From Holacanthus passer (lineage: Eukaryota; Chordata; Actinopteri; Pomacanthidae), in assembly GCA_025331565.1 (NCBI GenBank), contig JAFREQ010000026.1, forward strand, positions 5,508,501 to 5,572,500: DNA of 64,000 bases, in the 5' to 3' direction. Under the pieces are notes generated by a model. That model ran no database searches, was not told the origin of the DNA, and saw only the letters and a list, made by a program, of their open reading frames with translations. Position 1 is the stretch's first letter. Each line of letters opens with the position of its first letter. Position numbers and translations under genes: made by a program. Below are positions 1-12,185 of this stretch, piece by piece.

Positions 1-409
1 CATCATCATGATTTTAAAAAGGACGCCTCAGGTCACACAAGTTAAACACAAGCAGTTAGCGTTACAAGAAGAGAGACAAAGGTACAGTGCAGAAATTATG
101 TGACAGAGGGTGGAGGAGGTGAAGGTCACACATTTTTCACTTCAGATATTTTCATCTCACCATCCTTTTGCCGGTTGTTCATGTCCGTACTCAGGACTGT
201 AATAAAGACTGAAGAACTTTTCTGACATTATTCACTCTCAGACTTTCTGATATCAAATGAGCAAATATTCATATTCTCAACAAACCTCTGAGATGCATCA
301 TCATCATTCTGCAGAAGAAGAATCATAAATCTGTGAGGATGGTTTGTCCTGCAGCAGCGACTCTTCAGGTGTCTCTCTCTGTCCTGAAACAGGCCCAGAC
401 TTTGGATCA
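1..409. other. Non-coding sequence, nothing recognised
   Basis: No open frame, RNA gene or known repeat tail is visible before the minisatellite begins. The stretch is ordinary AT-rich teleost intergenic or intronic DNA. Confidence 0.5.
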
Positions 410-1368
410 GGCAGCTCTCTGAGGACAGGACGGCTCTATGAGGATGGACAGCTCTCTGAGGATGGACAGCTCTCTGAGGATGGACAGCTCTCTGAGGATG
501 GACAGCTCTCTGAGGACAGGACGGCTCTGAGGACGGGACAGCTCTCTGAGGATGGACAGCTCTCTGAGGACGGACAGCTCTCTGAGGACGGACAGCTCTC
601 TGAGGACGGGACGGCTCTGAGGACGGGACGGCTCTGAGGACAGGACAGCTCTCTGAGGACAGGATGGCTCTGAGGACGGACGGCTCTGAGGACGGACAGC
701 TCTCTGAGGACAGGACGGCTCTGAGGACGGACAGCTCTCTGAGGACGGACAGCTCTCTGAGGACGGACAGCTCTCTGAGGACAGGACGGCTCTGAGGATG
801 GACAGCTCTCTGAGGACGGACAGCTCTCTGAGGACGGACAGCTCTCTGAGGACGGGACGGCTCTGAGGACGGGACGGCTCTGAGGACAGGACAGCTCTCT
901 GAGGACAGGATGGCTCTGAGGACGGACGGCTCTCTGAGGACGGACAGCTCTCTGAGGACAGGACGGCTCTGAGGACGGACAGCTCTCTGAGGACGGACAG
1001 CTCTCTGAGGACAGGACGGCTCTCTGAGGATGGACAGCTCTCTGAGGACGGACAGCTCTCTGAGGACGGACAGCTCTCTGAGGACAGGACGGCTCTGAGG
1101 ACGGACAGCTCTCTGAGGACGGACAGCTCTCTGAGGACGGGACGGCTCTGAGGACGGGACGGCTCTCTGAGGACGGACAGCTCTCTGAGGACGGACAGCT
1201 CTCTGAGGACAGGACGGCTCTCTGAGGATGGACAGCTCTCTGAGGACGGACAGCTCTCTGAGGACAGGACGGCTCTGAGGACGGACAGCTCTCTGAGGAC
1301 GGACAGCTCTCTGAGGACGGACAGCTCTCTGAGGACGGGACGGCTCTGAGGACGGGGCGGCTCTGTGG
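410..1368. repeat. 18-bp minisatellite, about 50 units
   Basis: An 18-bp unit (ctctctgaggacggacag and close variants) is repeated head to tail for roughly 950 bp. Shorter 14-16 bp variants (acggctctgaggacag type) are interspersed. Because 18 is divisible by three, the first part stays open in one frame and reads as repeated Ser-Glu-Asp-Gly-Gln-Leu. Units that are not multiples of three break the frame within 300 bp, so this is not treated as a protein. The repeat shows no splice signals that would place it in an exon. Confidence 0.9.
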
Positions 1369-1989
1369 CTCAGTCTGGAGCTTCAGTGCATGTCAGCAGA
1401 TAAGAAAGGAGTTGACTTGCTGCAGCTGAGCGGCTTCATATGACGAGCATGTGAGGCAGCAGGGCTCTTTGTCGGAGCCGGTCTCATGACTCCGGTCCGG
1501 GTTAATCCTTCTGAGAGTCTCATGACCCATCGAGCTTCAACACAAGAGTATGTTCATCCAGACCTGGAGCCAGGCTCAACAAATCTGCTTAATCCCCACA
1601 AACCTCCAAACATCCAACAGCTTCCTTCTCAGAGTCTGGACGTTCTGCTTCTTGAGTTTTTTACTTGACTTTCTACTTTTCTTTCACCACAGTTCTGATT
1701 CACTCCAATCAGATCCACAGCCAGGTTTTTAGTAATACTGACCGAAAGTTCTTCGGTTTTGACTGTTCTGGATTAACTGATTAATCATAATCTACAAAAT
1801 GTCAGAAAAATTTTAATCAATAAAACGAGTTTTTTTCCTTGTTAATGATTATGATGATTAATTGATCATGGCTACAGATTAATTGTAGTAGGAGTCACAT
1901 GGTGGTTCATTGTGCTCATAAGGATCAAGGTTATTGATATGTTTGACAGTGAGACAAACCAGTGGGTTCGTGCTGGAACTGCTGGTTCT
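1369..1989. other. Non-coding flank between minisatellite and LINE
   Basis: Unique-looking AT-rich DNA. Two overlapping 60-codon frames around 1486-1732 resemble nothing I recognise and lack coding character. Confidence 0.4.
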
Positions 1990-3067
1990 GTAAAAACCTG
2001 GATGACCTGCAATTTCTTACTGTTAAACTCAGACAAAACTGAAGTTATTGTACTTGGTCCCAAGCTCCTCCGACGCACATTTTCTAAAGATATCAGTACT
2101 CTCGATGGCATTGCATTGGCCTCCAGCACGACTGTAAGGAATCTAGGAGTTATCTTTGATGAGGATTTGTCCTTTAACACACATATAAAGCAAATTTCTC
2201 TGACTGCCTTTTTTCACCTCCAGAACATAGCAAAGATCAGGCATATCCTGTCCCAAAAAGATGCAGAAAAACTAGTCCATGCATTTGTTACTTCTAGGCT
2301 GGACTACTGCAATTCTCTATTATCAGGCTGCACCAATAAGTCGTTAAAGACTCCAGTTGATCCAGAATGCTGCTGCACGTGTTCTGACAAGAACAAGGAA
2401 CAGAGATCATATTTCACCCATTTTGGCTTCTTTGCACTGGCTCCCTGTCAAATTGAGAATTGAATTTAAAATCCTTCTGCTAACCTATGAAGCTCTTAAT
2501 GGTCAAGCACCATCATATCTTCAAGAGCTCATTGTCCCCTATCTTCCCAATAGAGCCCTACGCTCTCAGAATGCAGGGTTTCTTTTGGTTCCCAGAGTCT
2601 CCAAAAGTAGATTTGGAGCCAGAGCCTTCAGTTATCAAGCTCCTCTCCTGTGGAATCAGATCCCAGTCTGGGTTCGGGAGGCAGACACCCTTTCCACATT
2701 TAAGAGTCGGCTTAAAACCTTCCTCTTTGACAAAGCTTATAGTTAGGGTTGGTCCAGGTGAGCCCTGAGGCATCCCTTAGTTATGCTGCTACAGGCCTAG
2801 ACTGCCGGGGGACTTCCCATGATGCACTGAGCTTCTCTCTCCTTCTCTCTCTCCTCCTCCTATATCCATTCATCACCCATCAATGCATCTTGCTAATGCA
2901 ACTTCTTCCCTCTCTCGTAGTTTTGTCTCTTCTCTCCTGTCGCTCTCTGCAGGTTCGTGTGTCACTGGAGCTGCAGAGTCTGGACTCGTGTTTACAAGCC
3001 TCCGACTGACCACGTGTCTCTGTTTAATACTGTTATTATTATTATCGTCACACCTGTGGATTGTAGT
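1990..3067 (+). mobile_element. 5'-truncated L2-type LINE fragment (copy A)
   Basis: The frames encode the C-terminal part of a fish L2-type non-LTR reverse transcriptase: NFLLLNSDKTEV, NLGVIFDEDLSFNTHI, AEKLVHAFVTSRLDYCNSLL, then in another frame QNAAARVLTRTRNRDHISP, LHWLPVKLRIEFKILLL and TFKSRLKTFLF. One frameshift lies near 2350 (SLKTPVDPE where SLKxLQxIQ is expected). The catalytic YADD region is absent, so the copy is 5'-truncated. It matches copy B (40,380-41,446) almost base for base, but lacks that copy's 3' tail. The element is non-functional. Confidence 0.85.
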
Positions 3068-5507
3068 AACCCTTTAAATATGTTGGTATGTTGGAAGACA
3101 AAAACTAGAACTGAGGCAGAACAGGAACAGAAGGCTGAGGTTGATCAGAAGCTGGCAGGGTTGGCAACAGACAACACATCCAAGTGAGTGGCAGTAAAGT
3201 CTTGCATGACATGAAGAACAGTCTGACAATGGGTGAGTGAACTGGAGAGGCTTATAAAGTGAGTTGATTGGTTATTGATTCCTGCAGGGAGCACAGCTGA
3301 GTGGAAGAGGTGGGAGTGACTGACAGGTGAGGTGAGGCAGAGGCGGGTAAATGGAAAAATACTGGATGGTGAATGCGAAACTATGACAGAACTTTAAATG
3401 TCTACATCTTACATTCAGTTTCTCTTCCTTCTTCCTGTGTTGAGAGTGTTGTCGTGCTTCATTGAGAGTTAATAAAGTTTGTGCTGAAGTCAGCTCACAC
3501 TTCAACACATTCACAACATGTAAATCTGATCGCTGTGTTTCTGTAAATGAGCAGCTGAATGAAAACAGTGTGACAGATTAACAGCAGCGGAGAACAACGG
3601 ACAAAGTGTGAGTGAGGCCGGCAGGATTTGGATTATCAGGCTTTTAAATGAGATTAATGATGTTCAGGAACAGCTTGTTTGCTTAATGAGCTGTTACAGG
3701 ACTGTTTTTACAGAGACAGGGTAAGAGTTTGATTTTCACATCATTCCCACTGACAAACTGGACCAGTTTGAGCCAGTACTGGGTTCACTGGGTCCACTGG
3801 TGCTGGGAGTGAACCGTCAAACATGTTGTTTTCACCCAGTGTTCATTTTAGTTTTACTACTAAAAGCATATTTTAGTTTGAGTCGTATAGATAGTTGAAC
3901 CAGTGCTGTTTCCATTTGGAAAACTCAGTGTTGTGTAGAACGAAAGTAACAGTAATCAGATTATTGTTACAAATTAAATATATATAAATTATATATATTA
4001 CATTAGTTTTGCATTCATGGATAAGCATAGTTTTATGTTGCAGCTGCTGGACTTAATTGAAATTGTTGTTTTCTGGCATTTTACTGATGAAACGATTAAT
4101 TGATTTAATGAGACTATAACTGACAGATTAATCAATAATGAATGAATATGGCTGTTAGTTGCAGCAGTGCATTGATTTCTATTTTTTTAAGCTGTAAAGT
4201 AGCCAGTAATTACTTCTGTTAAATAAATGTAATGGAATAAAAGTATAAAGTGGCATGAAATGAAAATACTTTACTTTCCAGCACTGCTGACCTTTGACCT
4301 ACAGCTGCTGTGAGGTACAAGATGATGAAACACTTCCTTCACTCACGTTTCCTCCAGAACTGAACTAATGAGCAGAAGATGAACCTGCAGTCTTTCCCAA
4401 CACTGATGAACACTCATCCTAACATCAAGGCACCGAACTCTTACTTTTGTTGATGTATTATTTTCGTCAGTTGTCATCAGTGACATTTTTTCACTGATGA
4501 AAATGAGACGATAACTAAATAAATTTATGATGACAATGACGAAATCTCAACGCTTTGATCAATGACTAAAAACTAAACTTGAAACAGTTCAGATCAACCA
4601 AACCAGAGTTGGTGGTTGTTGAAACAGTGGAAAGACGAACCAAGACGAGTCTGAGTTTTACGCTGAGTCTACAAGTTCGTCTTATTTCAGTAAAAGAGAG
4701 AAACTTGAATTCAGCAGATGTACGGTTGTATTTTACTGTGTACGGCTAGCTGGTTAGCATGCTAACTTCCGTACATATCTCTACGTGGACTTCTTCATGT
4801 AAATCCTGTAATGTCTCCAGTTGAAAACTATTTTTCCATTAGAGAGACCAGATCACTAGACGTTATTTACTGCAGATCAAATATAATATCAGACAAATAT
4901 CTCACACATCATACTGTGTTCAACCAACCACTCATTCACATTTCAACTGGACACATATAACATGTCAGGCATTCATTGGTTGATAGACATAAAGAGCAGG
5001 TGGCGCTAATTCTCCAAACGGTGCCATTAAGCGAGATGACGTCGTGAAAAGACTCGAGTCAAAGGTCAAACTATGGAAACCTGATGGAACTGAGACCTTT
5101 CTGTTAGTTTCCTGTGTGAATGTGAGGAAGGTCTCAGTCTCCTCATCCTCAGCTCTCCACTGAAGAGACCAGTGACGTTAACTCACAGCTTTCATGGACT
5201 AAACAGCGTTTAGTCTCTCAGTCTGTCTCAGGTTTGATCCACAAAATAACTTCTACACCAACAGGAAACACTTTTACAGATATTTATGTTGTTTTTTTGT
5301 TGTTTTTTTTAATTTTCTGCATTTCCACTCCTGTTAAGTGCAATTAATTAAAACCGTCACAAAAAACAGGTAAAAACACAGTTTGTGCTTCAGGAAGTTT
5401 CGTCTCTGAGGAAAACTTGATGTCTAGAATCTGTTTGCCAGCCAGATCTCTGCTGGAATTTTAAATAAAGTTGTCTGAGTTTGAACCTTCAGACGTCTCA
5501 GTCTTAC
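3068..5507. other. Long AT-rich non-coding stretch
   Basis: No exon is recognised. About 3080-3390 is rich in gaactgaggcagaacagg-like text and ends in 'actatgacag', which resembles degenerate fish repeat sequence (compare 41,776-42,005). The rest looks unique. If the exon at 5508-5591 is real, this could be its first intron, continuing off the left edge. Confidence 0.35.
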
Positions 5508-5591
5508 CTTCTGTGATCCAGAGGAGGCGCTGCGTTTGATGGATGAGCGTTTGAACGATCCGTTAGTTCCTCTCCTCCCTCTGCTGTCCAT
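5508..5591 (-). CDS. Possible first coding exon of an unidentified gene
   Basis: On the minus strand an ATG in good context (A at -3, G at +4) starts a 28-codon frame. It begins MDSRGRRGTNGSFKRSS and ends in GSQK at a strong donor, CAGAAG|GTAAGA, in phase 0. The peptide is very basic and Ser/Arg-rich, with RRGT and KRSAS motifs of the kind kinases phosphorylate. Upstream is a GC-richer leader with a tiny upstream frame of six codons ending just before the start. I do not recognise the protein. No second exon was found down to position 1, so the gene would continue past the window edge. It could be chance: the support is start context plus donor only. Confidence 0.4.
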
Positions 5592-6179
5592 GTTGATCAG
5601 GTTCAGCTGTCTTCCACATTCATCCTCCCGTCTCTTGTCTCCCGTCTCGTCCCCTCTCGCCGTCCTCCTGCGGTCCAGCCTTCACTGTTGTGATGCGTTC
5701 AGGCGTCTGTGGGTGGGATGTGACAGGCGAGACCCCGTCCTCTCTCTGCCTCTGTAATCGGGATTAGTGGATGCTGCTCTTTAATGGATGGAGATTTAAT
5801 AAATGGTGATTGAAGGTAAATCTACTTTAGGACGAATCAGCCTCTAAACCACTTTCAACACGCAGCAGAGAGATTGTTATTTATTAGGTCCTGCTTTGGA
5901 TCAAATGCACGGATATATAAATATATTGTCTGCTGGAGGACACATTCATACAGACAATAAAAACTATTATGGTTCTTTCATCATTTATGTATCGGAGCTG
6001 CTGGATATAAACAACAGACACACCAGAGGAGGACGAGGACAATGAGGACGCACAAACTGACAGATTCATTGCTGAATTCATTTGTTAGTATTTTTTCTTT
6101 TTTCAGCATTATCATTCATGTTATATCCAACATCACTTAACACAGAACATTAGTGTTCACGATGAAAGTATTTTAAAAA
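5592..6179. other. Non-coding, possible leader/promoter of the 5508 exon
   Basis: 5592-5740 is pyrimidine-rich on the plus strand and moderately CpG-containing, which would suit a 5' leader of the minus-strand exon. The remainder is AT-rich with nothing recognised. Confidence 0.3.
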
Positions 6180-7480
6180 ATCACAAACGAGTCTCCTCTG
6201 TCTTTTTCCACTCAAGACCAAAGAAAACACGAGGGGCAACATCCATTTTAACAATGTTCTGAAAACGAGATCGAGCAGAGCACAAGAACCCGGCAGGTGA
6301 GATGTAGCTGACTTTTTGCTTCTCTTTCTCCTGTGGAGTCTGAGGTTTGCAGCTCCACTTCTTTTTTTTCTCCAAAGCACTCAAGGACTCCTGTCTCTTG
6401 TGAAGCAAGCTGAAAACATCTTTGAAAACATTATCAGAAAGAAAGGCCACGTTAAAATGCCAGTAAGCACAGTTACATTTTGAATCTTTAGCAACAAATA
6501 AAACTTGTACAAGAAAGCGATTTGATTTCCCAACTGGATATATTGAACAACTTTTAAATAATTAAGCTGATGTTTGAAAGTAGAAAATGTATCAAGTCTG
6601 GCCAAAGATAATGAGCCTTCTTTAAAGTGTATTGATGCTGGGTGGGATGAAGATGCCTCTGAAGTCACATAACTCACAATTACAGAACATGCGTTTAGAA
6701 AAGATTTCCCCAAACAATCCAAAAACATTTTCCAACAGTGTAAAGAGAGGTGGCATTCGACAAAAGCCCATGAAACAATGAAAAACTGTCTCACGATTCA
6801 GTCGTGGCTGACATCAAATTAAAGACATGAACAGCAATGATACCATGTAAAACCCTCAGCAGCTCCTCTGACTGACGCTGGTTTATATACTTATATCTCA
6901 CATACAGGCAAGAGGAGCTACATTGTTCACGTCTTCACCTGCAAGCTGAACTTCATGTCCCAGAGTCTCCACCTTAGACACAGAGAACCACCTGAGCGGG
7001 GTCGGCCCCACCCGACAGACGGCACTGAAACAGGTCCTACATATGACTGGGTCCCGGAGCAGCCAGCACACAGAGCTGGGGTGTCCCAGTCTCTAGTTTT
7101 CAATAAGCTCCACACCTTGAACAGTCCGCAGTAGAAATCAGATGTCGAGCTGCTTCAAGTCCATCAGAAACATGGATTGTTTCAGTCCCAGTCCAATTAG
7201 TTGACTCAGGATGTTGCAAGACTGTGGCCTCTACACTAAATCAGTAGGACCACACAGAAACCTTTGTAGGAACTGGATGGTGGAAGGTGACCGAAAGACC
7301 TCCAGGTCCCGCCCTCCTTCATCCCTCGACAGATGCAGCACAGTCTGAGGCCCCCAGTGTAGTCTGGACTGGTGTTAGATCTTGGACAGCAGGTTTGGTG
7401 GGGGGGTCAACACACGACAGAGGGTGCCATCAAGCGGACGATACCAGATTATTAGTGATGAGGACCCGGCCTCTGTAGCA
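6180..7480 (-). mobile_element. Possible decayed LINE remnant
   Basis: Minus-strand frames include a segment ending in RSRFQNIVKMD...RVFFGLEWKK, which resembles the '(Y/F)FFxLEK+' region between endonuclease and reverse transcriptase in L1-like LINEs. Upstream minus frames (to about 6794 and 7115) are open but broken. No catalytic motif is visible, so the assignment is weak. A repeat-library comparison would settle it. Confidence 0.3.
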
Positions 7481-7658
7481 CTTTCACTTTGTTAAATGAC
7501 CTTTGAGCTTTTCAAGAACATTTTCCCAGTTTTTTTAGAACAACAGACTGATCATCAAAAAACATTGTAGCCCCCACCTTGAAAGTAGAAACTGATGCCT
7601 GCAGAATTGTGAGGGAAGATATCTGTTGTGATGTGGATGAGAGTCTGTGGCCCGACAG

Positions 7659-7682
7659 ACAGACAGACAGACAGACAGACAG
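7659..7682. repeat. (GACA)n microsatellite
   Basis: Six tandem GACA units. A looser GACAGA-rich stretch recurs at about 8200-8290. Confidence 0.85.
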
Positions 7683-7789
7683 AGTTCATCTGGATGACTG
7701 TTCTGCCTCAGAGCTGTTTCCTTTGATTACATTTCTAATGTCATATTTTTTTCCTTTGTGCTCTGCAGAGCTGTAAAACAGTTTGATCT

Positions 7790-8190
7790 TTTTGTTTTCT
7801 GTATCACAGCGACATGGTCTGTCACATGTTTGAAATGTTGGTCTCATGTCTGACTGTGGTAGCGTCTGCAATCTTTTAGGCAGTGGTCTGCTGGGGAGGG
7901 GGGGGCACAGAGAGGGACAGGAAGAGACTGGACAAACTGGTCGGGAGGGCTGGTTCTGTCCTGGACTCTGTTCTCTGGACTCCATCGAGGAGGTGGGTGA
8001 GAGGAGGATGTTAACCAAGCTGATATCTATCACGGACAACCCCTCTCACCCCCTGCATGAGACTGTGGGAGCTTTTAGCAGCTCCTTCAGCAACAGACTA
8101 AGACTTCCACCCTGCAAGAAGGAGCGCCACCGCAGGTCTTTCATACCCACTGCAATCAGAATCTTTAACACCTCGTTATAAGTAATTAAT
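7790..8190 (+). mobile_element. LINE C-terminal fragment
   Basis: The frame ending at 8181 contains RRMLTKLISITDNPSHPLHE, RLRLPPCKKERHRRSFIP and TAIRIFN. This is the 'NPxHPLH ... R+K+SFIPxAIRxLN' tail typical of one class of vertebrate non-LTR retrotransposon. The upstream part is open but poorly conserved, and no reverse-transcriptase core is present. The element is dead. Confidence 0.6.
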
Positions 8191-8298
8191 AAATTGACGG
8201 GAGACAGACAAAGAGACAGACAGTCAGAGAGACAGACAGAGACAACAAGATCAGACAGGCAAACAGAGAGTCAGACAGAGAGTCAGACAGACCTTAGA

Positions 8299-8436
8299 GT
8301 CTCGTAGCGGTGCTCTGTCTCTGCTCTGTCCTTGGGCAAGATACTGAACCCCAAATTGCTCCCAATGGCTGTTCCATCAGTATGTATGTCACTTTGGATG
8401 AAAGCATATGCTAAATGAAATTGTAGATTGTAGGGT
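8299..8436 (+). mobile_element. SINE 3' half (same family as 58,190)
   Basis: Contains 'ccttgggcaagatactgaacccc' with the GCTTTGGAT-like, 'aaagcatatgctaaatgaaattgtag' tail, matching the second half of the full SINE at 58,190-58,389. The tRNA-like head is absent or unrecognisable. Confidence 0.7.
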
Positions 8437-9489
8437 GATTTACTGCCTGCTCACTATTGTCTGTGCAAGCTTTTACGATGTCTAATAAACCGCACTGACC
8501 GTCTGATGAGTTCTTATTTGAAAACAATGGACAGACTTCAGCAGAAACTAATAGAATCATTATGCACGTTGTCTCTGAGCTGTGTCCTCTTCATTAACTA
8601 ATGTTTCATCAGACAATATTTGATGGGGAGTGACGGAGGACAGTCTTACAGCTGTGTGTAGTCATGAGTCTTGTTGTTGGAGGTGCACAGAGAGATGCAG
8701 GGGGAGTGACTGATGTTCTCCATCTTCTTTAAGTCACAGATGTTTCGCAGGAACATCCTGCAGACAAACACAGTCAGTGAAATCCCAGAACTTGTCGCCT
8801 CTACTGTCACTCAACAGTTCAGCAAGACAATCAGCTGTATTGTCAAAGTATGTGTAAACATTTGATAGTTTTGTTGCTTTCAATGTACCGACACAGAAAT
8901 GGAAATGCTGCTAGAAACAAAGACAGCAAAGCTAACAAAGGAAAACATAAATATTTAGCTATTATGTACATTGTGAGTAGGTGAAAACAGATACATATAA
9001 ATCATATATTAACAACAACAAATGTTTCTGGATGTTTAGAACAACTGAAGACACACTAAGTAACCTGTCCTGGGTTGAAGTGTTCACAGTCATTTAAAAG
9101 GACAATGGGAAATAAAGCCAGTATTTCCATTTTATTTCAATATTATTGGACATAATTTAGAGATGATGCTGACTTAGATTATTTTTATGTTAGCAGCTCA
9201 CAAAAGATTCACAATAATTTTTATGCGATTTTCTTGATAAACCAATTTATCTATGTAATGTATTTGTGATTAAGCAAAGACCTTACAACACTGTAAATCA
9301 ACATCTGACTTTCTGTCGGTTGAACAAAATACTGCCAAATATTATTACTTAATATTATAATGATACCATATATTCACTGGATAGTTTGTGATGCTGTTCA
9401 CCTGCATTTTATCCAACAGTCTTGGTTTGGATGTTTTTGCTCAGAACTGCTTTCATATATATTTGTTTAAAGACATGTGATCTGTACTG

Positions 9490-9877
9490 ATACATGAGGG
9501 GATACCACAAGGGTCTGTGCCAGGTCCTTTACTGTTTACACTCTACATAAACAATGCTATCACGCCAACACAGACATAATATCCAATTTTATGCAAATGA
9601 CACAGTCTTGTCTGTATTTGGCTCAAACCTGTTCTGAGTGCTGACAACACAAAATGTGTTTTATTCTGAAGGATCTGTAATTCCAGTTCACATCTTGTCC
9701 AGAAACATAATGGTACTAAAACAGAGACTATCCAGTCTGACTGTACAACCAGCCATTATGTCTGTTCTTGACTGTGGAGACATCCTTTATTCTCATGCTG
9801 CTCGCTCCACCTTCATTAAAAGACATATATATATATATATACATATATGTATATATATATATATATATATACATATA

Positions 9878-9915
<38 letters not shown>

Positions 9916-10020
9916 TTACAGGAGATAAATATCTTTACCCTAAACTACATGGACGAGAAGCAACAAGAAGAACTAGAAGAAGAATCAGTTTTAATTATAA
10001 AGGTCTAGTGCAGAAGCTGC
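9490..10020 (+). mobile_element. LINE reverse-transcriptase fragment in ABCC intron
   Basis: The plus strand reads GIPQGSVPGPLLFTLYINN, then a YADD-like site changed to YAND, then SVLDCGDILYSHAARSTF and, after an (AT)n tract, ITGDKYL. These are successive pieces of one non-LTR reverse transcriptase and its C-terminal region. Stops and frameshifts are frequent. It lies antisense to the ABCC remnant. Confidence 0.65.
9824..9911. repeat. (AT)n/(ATAC)n microsatellite
   Basis: About 88 bp of near-pure AT with a few ATAC/ATGT interruptions. It sits inside the LINE fragment between its '...STFIK' and 'ITGDKYL' parts. The long YIYIYI frames over it are artefacts. Confidence 0.95.
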
Positions 10021-10484
10021 CACAGTAAATGTCTCATCCCATTGGCTGATTTTAAATGTTTAACTTCCAATCTGTTATATAAATGTTATAAATGATCGAT
10101 GAGTGTTGACTCACCAGAGGAGGCGAGTGAAGAGTGCCACCAGGACGAACACCGGCAGCAGCATGATGGGGAAGATGATGGAGTTGATGACACAGACACA
10201 GATGGCGATCAGACAGCAGATGAGCAGGACGTTGAGATAACGAGGCACCAAAGAGTCCATCTCATCCTGATATCTGGAGAAACAGTTGAGGATGCGGCCG
10301 GTCGGAGTCGAATCAAAGAAACTCATTGGACTCGCAATGATCTGAGGGGGACACCAACCAACCAGAGTCCACTCATCAATGACAACTGTCTCACAACAAC
10401 AAGCAAGGCTTTCAGTCACCAGAGCAAAACTATGCAGCAGACAGTACGTTTGAAGCCTTAAGGTTCATATGAAGCTTGATCCAA

Positions 10485-10566
10485 CACCTTCCAGACTGCA
10501 GGAGTCAGGGATTGAACCACTAACCTTCCGATTGGAGGACATCCGCTCTACCTCCTGAGCTACAGC
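10485..10566 (-). mobile_element. SINE tRNA-like head, minus strand
   Basis: The reverse complement reads GGCTGTAGCTCAGGAGGTAG followed by AGCGG...GGTTCAATCCC. These are A-box and B-box like sequences of a tRNA-derived SINE, matching the head of the SINE at 58,190. It lies in an intron of the ABCC remnant, in that gene's orientation. It is not a functional tRNA: the acceptor halves do not close and the text continues into SINE body. Confidence 0.7.
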
Positions 10567-10841
10567 CTTCTCATCTGCAACTGAACAAACACAACTAAAC
10601 ATCATCTGCATGACGTCAGTTAAATAAGTGAGAATGAGGCATCACACCTTCTTCACCTTCACCTTCTTCAGCAGGCTGTTGTGCAGCTTGGTGGAGGCAT
10701 GAAACGTAACCTTGATGTAGCAGAAACATTTGATTGTGCAGACAGTCAACAGGAGGAAGATCATCACACCAAACATCAGCTGGTAGAAGGGAAGGTCGGT
10801 GTTCAGAGACACGTTATTTTGAGCCCAGGTCAACACATCTG

Positions 10842-12185
10842 TGTGTGTCTGTGTGTCTGACCTGCTGCCTGACAGAACTGTTGAAACGTTCTCCAGGTGA
10901 CCAAACTGTTCCTGCTGTTGTCCTGATCGATCAGCTGATGAGCAGCTTCAGAGAACAAAACTGTAGTTATTGATCCTCAAACTTCTCCCACATTAACTGA
11001 AAAATCACTGTCGTCACCGAACATGATGGATTCTGTCTGTACATATAAACTCAAATATCTATAAACTAAACAAATATCAGTGTTACAGTCAGAACATCAG
11101 TAGCCGACACAGCAGGACTGGAAAACACATCAGAATCATATTTGATCAACTTTAGGAAAATACTCTGGTGATGTCAGATCAAATTATCATTTTATAAACT
11201 TCTTATGCCCAAATTATAGATTCAAACACATTTCGAATTGTAAAGAACTCATTCAGGCTGATATTGATCTGAATCATGTGACCAGAATCACAAAGACAGT
11301 TTCATTTCAGTCTGTCATCAGTGAGCCACATGAAAACTGACTAACTGGTTATTAACTGGGAACATGAAGCTGGTTACTACCTAGTTGAGTTAACTGGTTT
11401 ATTGCTCAGCTGTGAGTTAGTTCACACAGGAGGAGTTTATATTATGATTAGATGAAACAGTGACACCTGCAGAGAACTGTTGTAGCTGCAGCAGCAAACC
11501 AACTGTTACTGCAGCTGATGCTTTACTGCTGTATTTATATCTTTATATGTGCACAAGTCACTTTAATTTGGTTGAATCAGGTCAGGCAGTTTGTTCCTCA
11601 CAACAAACGGTATGAAATCTACAAATGCATGTGCTGTTGTTTTTATAACTTGGTATATATCAAGTTATAGAAAAGCAAATTCCAGATGAGGACTGGATGA
11701 AATGTGTCGGGTTAAGAATGACAACACTGTTTCTGACAGTTGAGTTCTGCTTCTCGTAACTAAAAATATAGTAACTGGCCATGTCGCGTCATCGTGGACA
11801 CAAAAACATTATAGTGAAGCTGTGTGTGAGTCCTGTGTGAGTCCCAGCAGGTGTCTGAATCAGGGTCTCTGACTGGATGTTCTGGAGTTCTGTGAAGGTG
11901 GATGAGTTCAAAACAGAATCTGAATGTAGGATAACAGTGAACCTAAAACAGCCGAGACAAATCTAATCTGAACATGTGTTTTACACAAGAGTTTAAAACT
12001 CTCTCCAACCTGTACATCATTTCCTCACTAAATGCTCACAAAGAATTATTTTATATAACTGGAAAAACAAGTTTTCCTGTCTGAAGACAGCTGCACCTTC
12101 TTCCTCTCATACATTTCTATACAATGTTTGAGGACACTGAGGTTCGTTAATTTAGTAACAACAGGTTTATATTTTACAAATTTAC
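10842..12185. other. ABCC intron, nothing recognised
   Basis: This gap should hold the exon that starts the second membrane domain of an ABCC protein. I found no frame with that character. The phases of the exons on either side (12186 and 10838) nevertheless join directly. Confidence 0.4.

Noticed and set aside
344..637. 97-codon frame encoding a Ser-Glu-Asp-Gly-Gln-Leu repeat
   Set aside because: It is the 18-bp minisatellite read in one frame; it ends as soon as a unit of other length occurs, and has no splice or start context.
9638..10028. YIYIYI-rich open frames on both strands
   Set aside because: Translation of the (AT)n microsatellite inside a LINE fragment.
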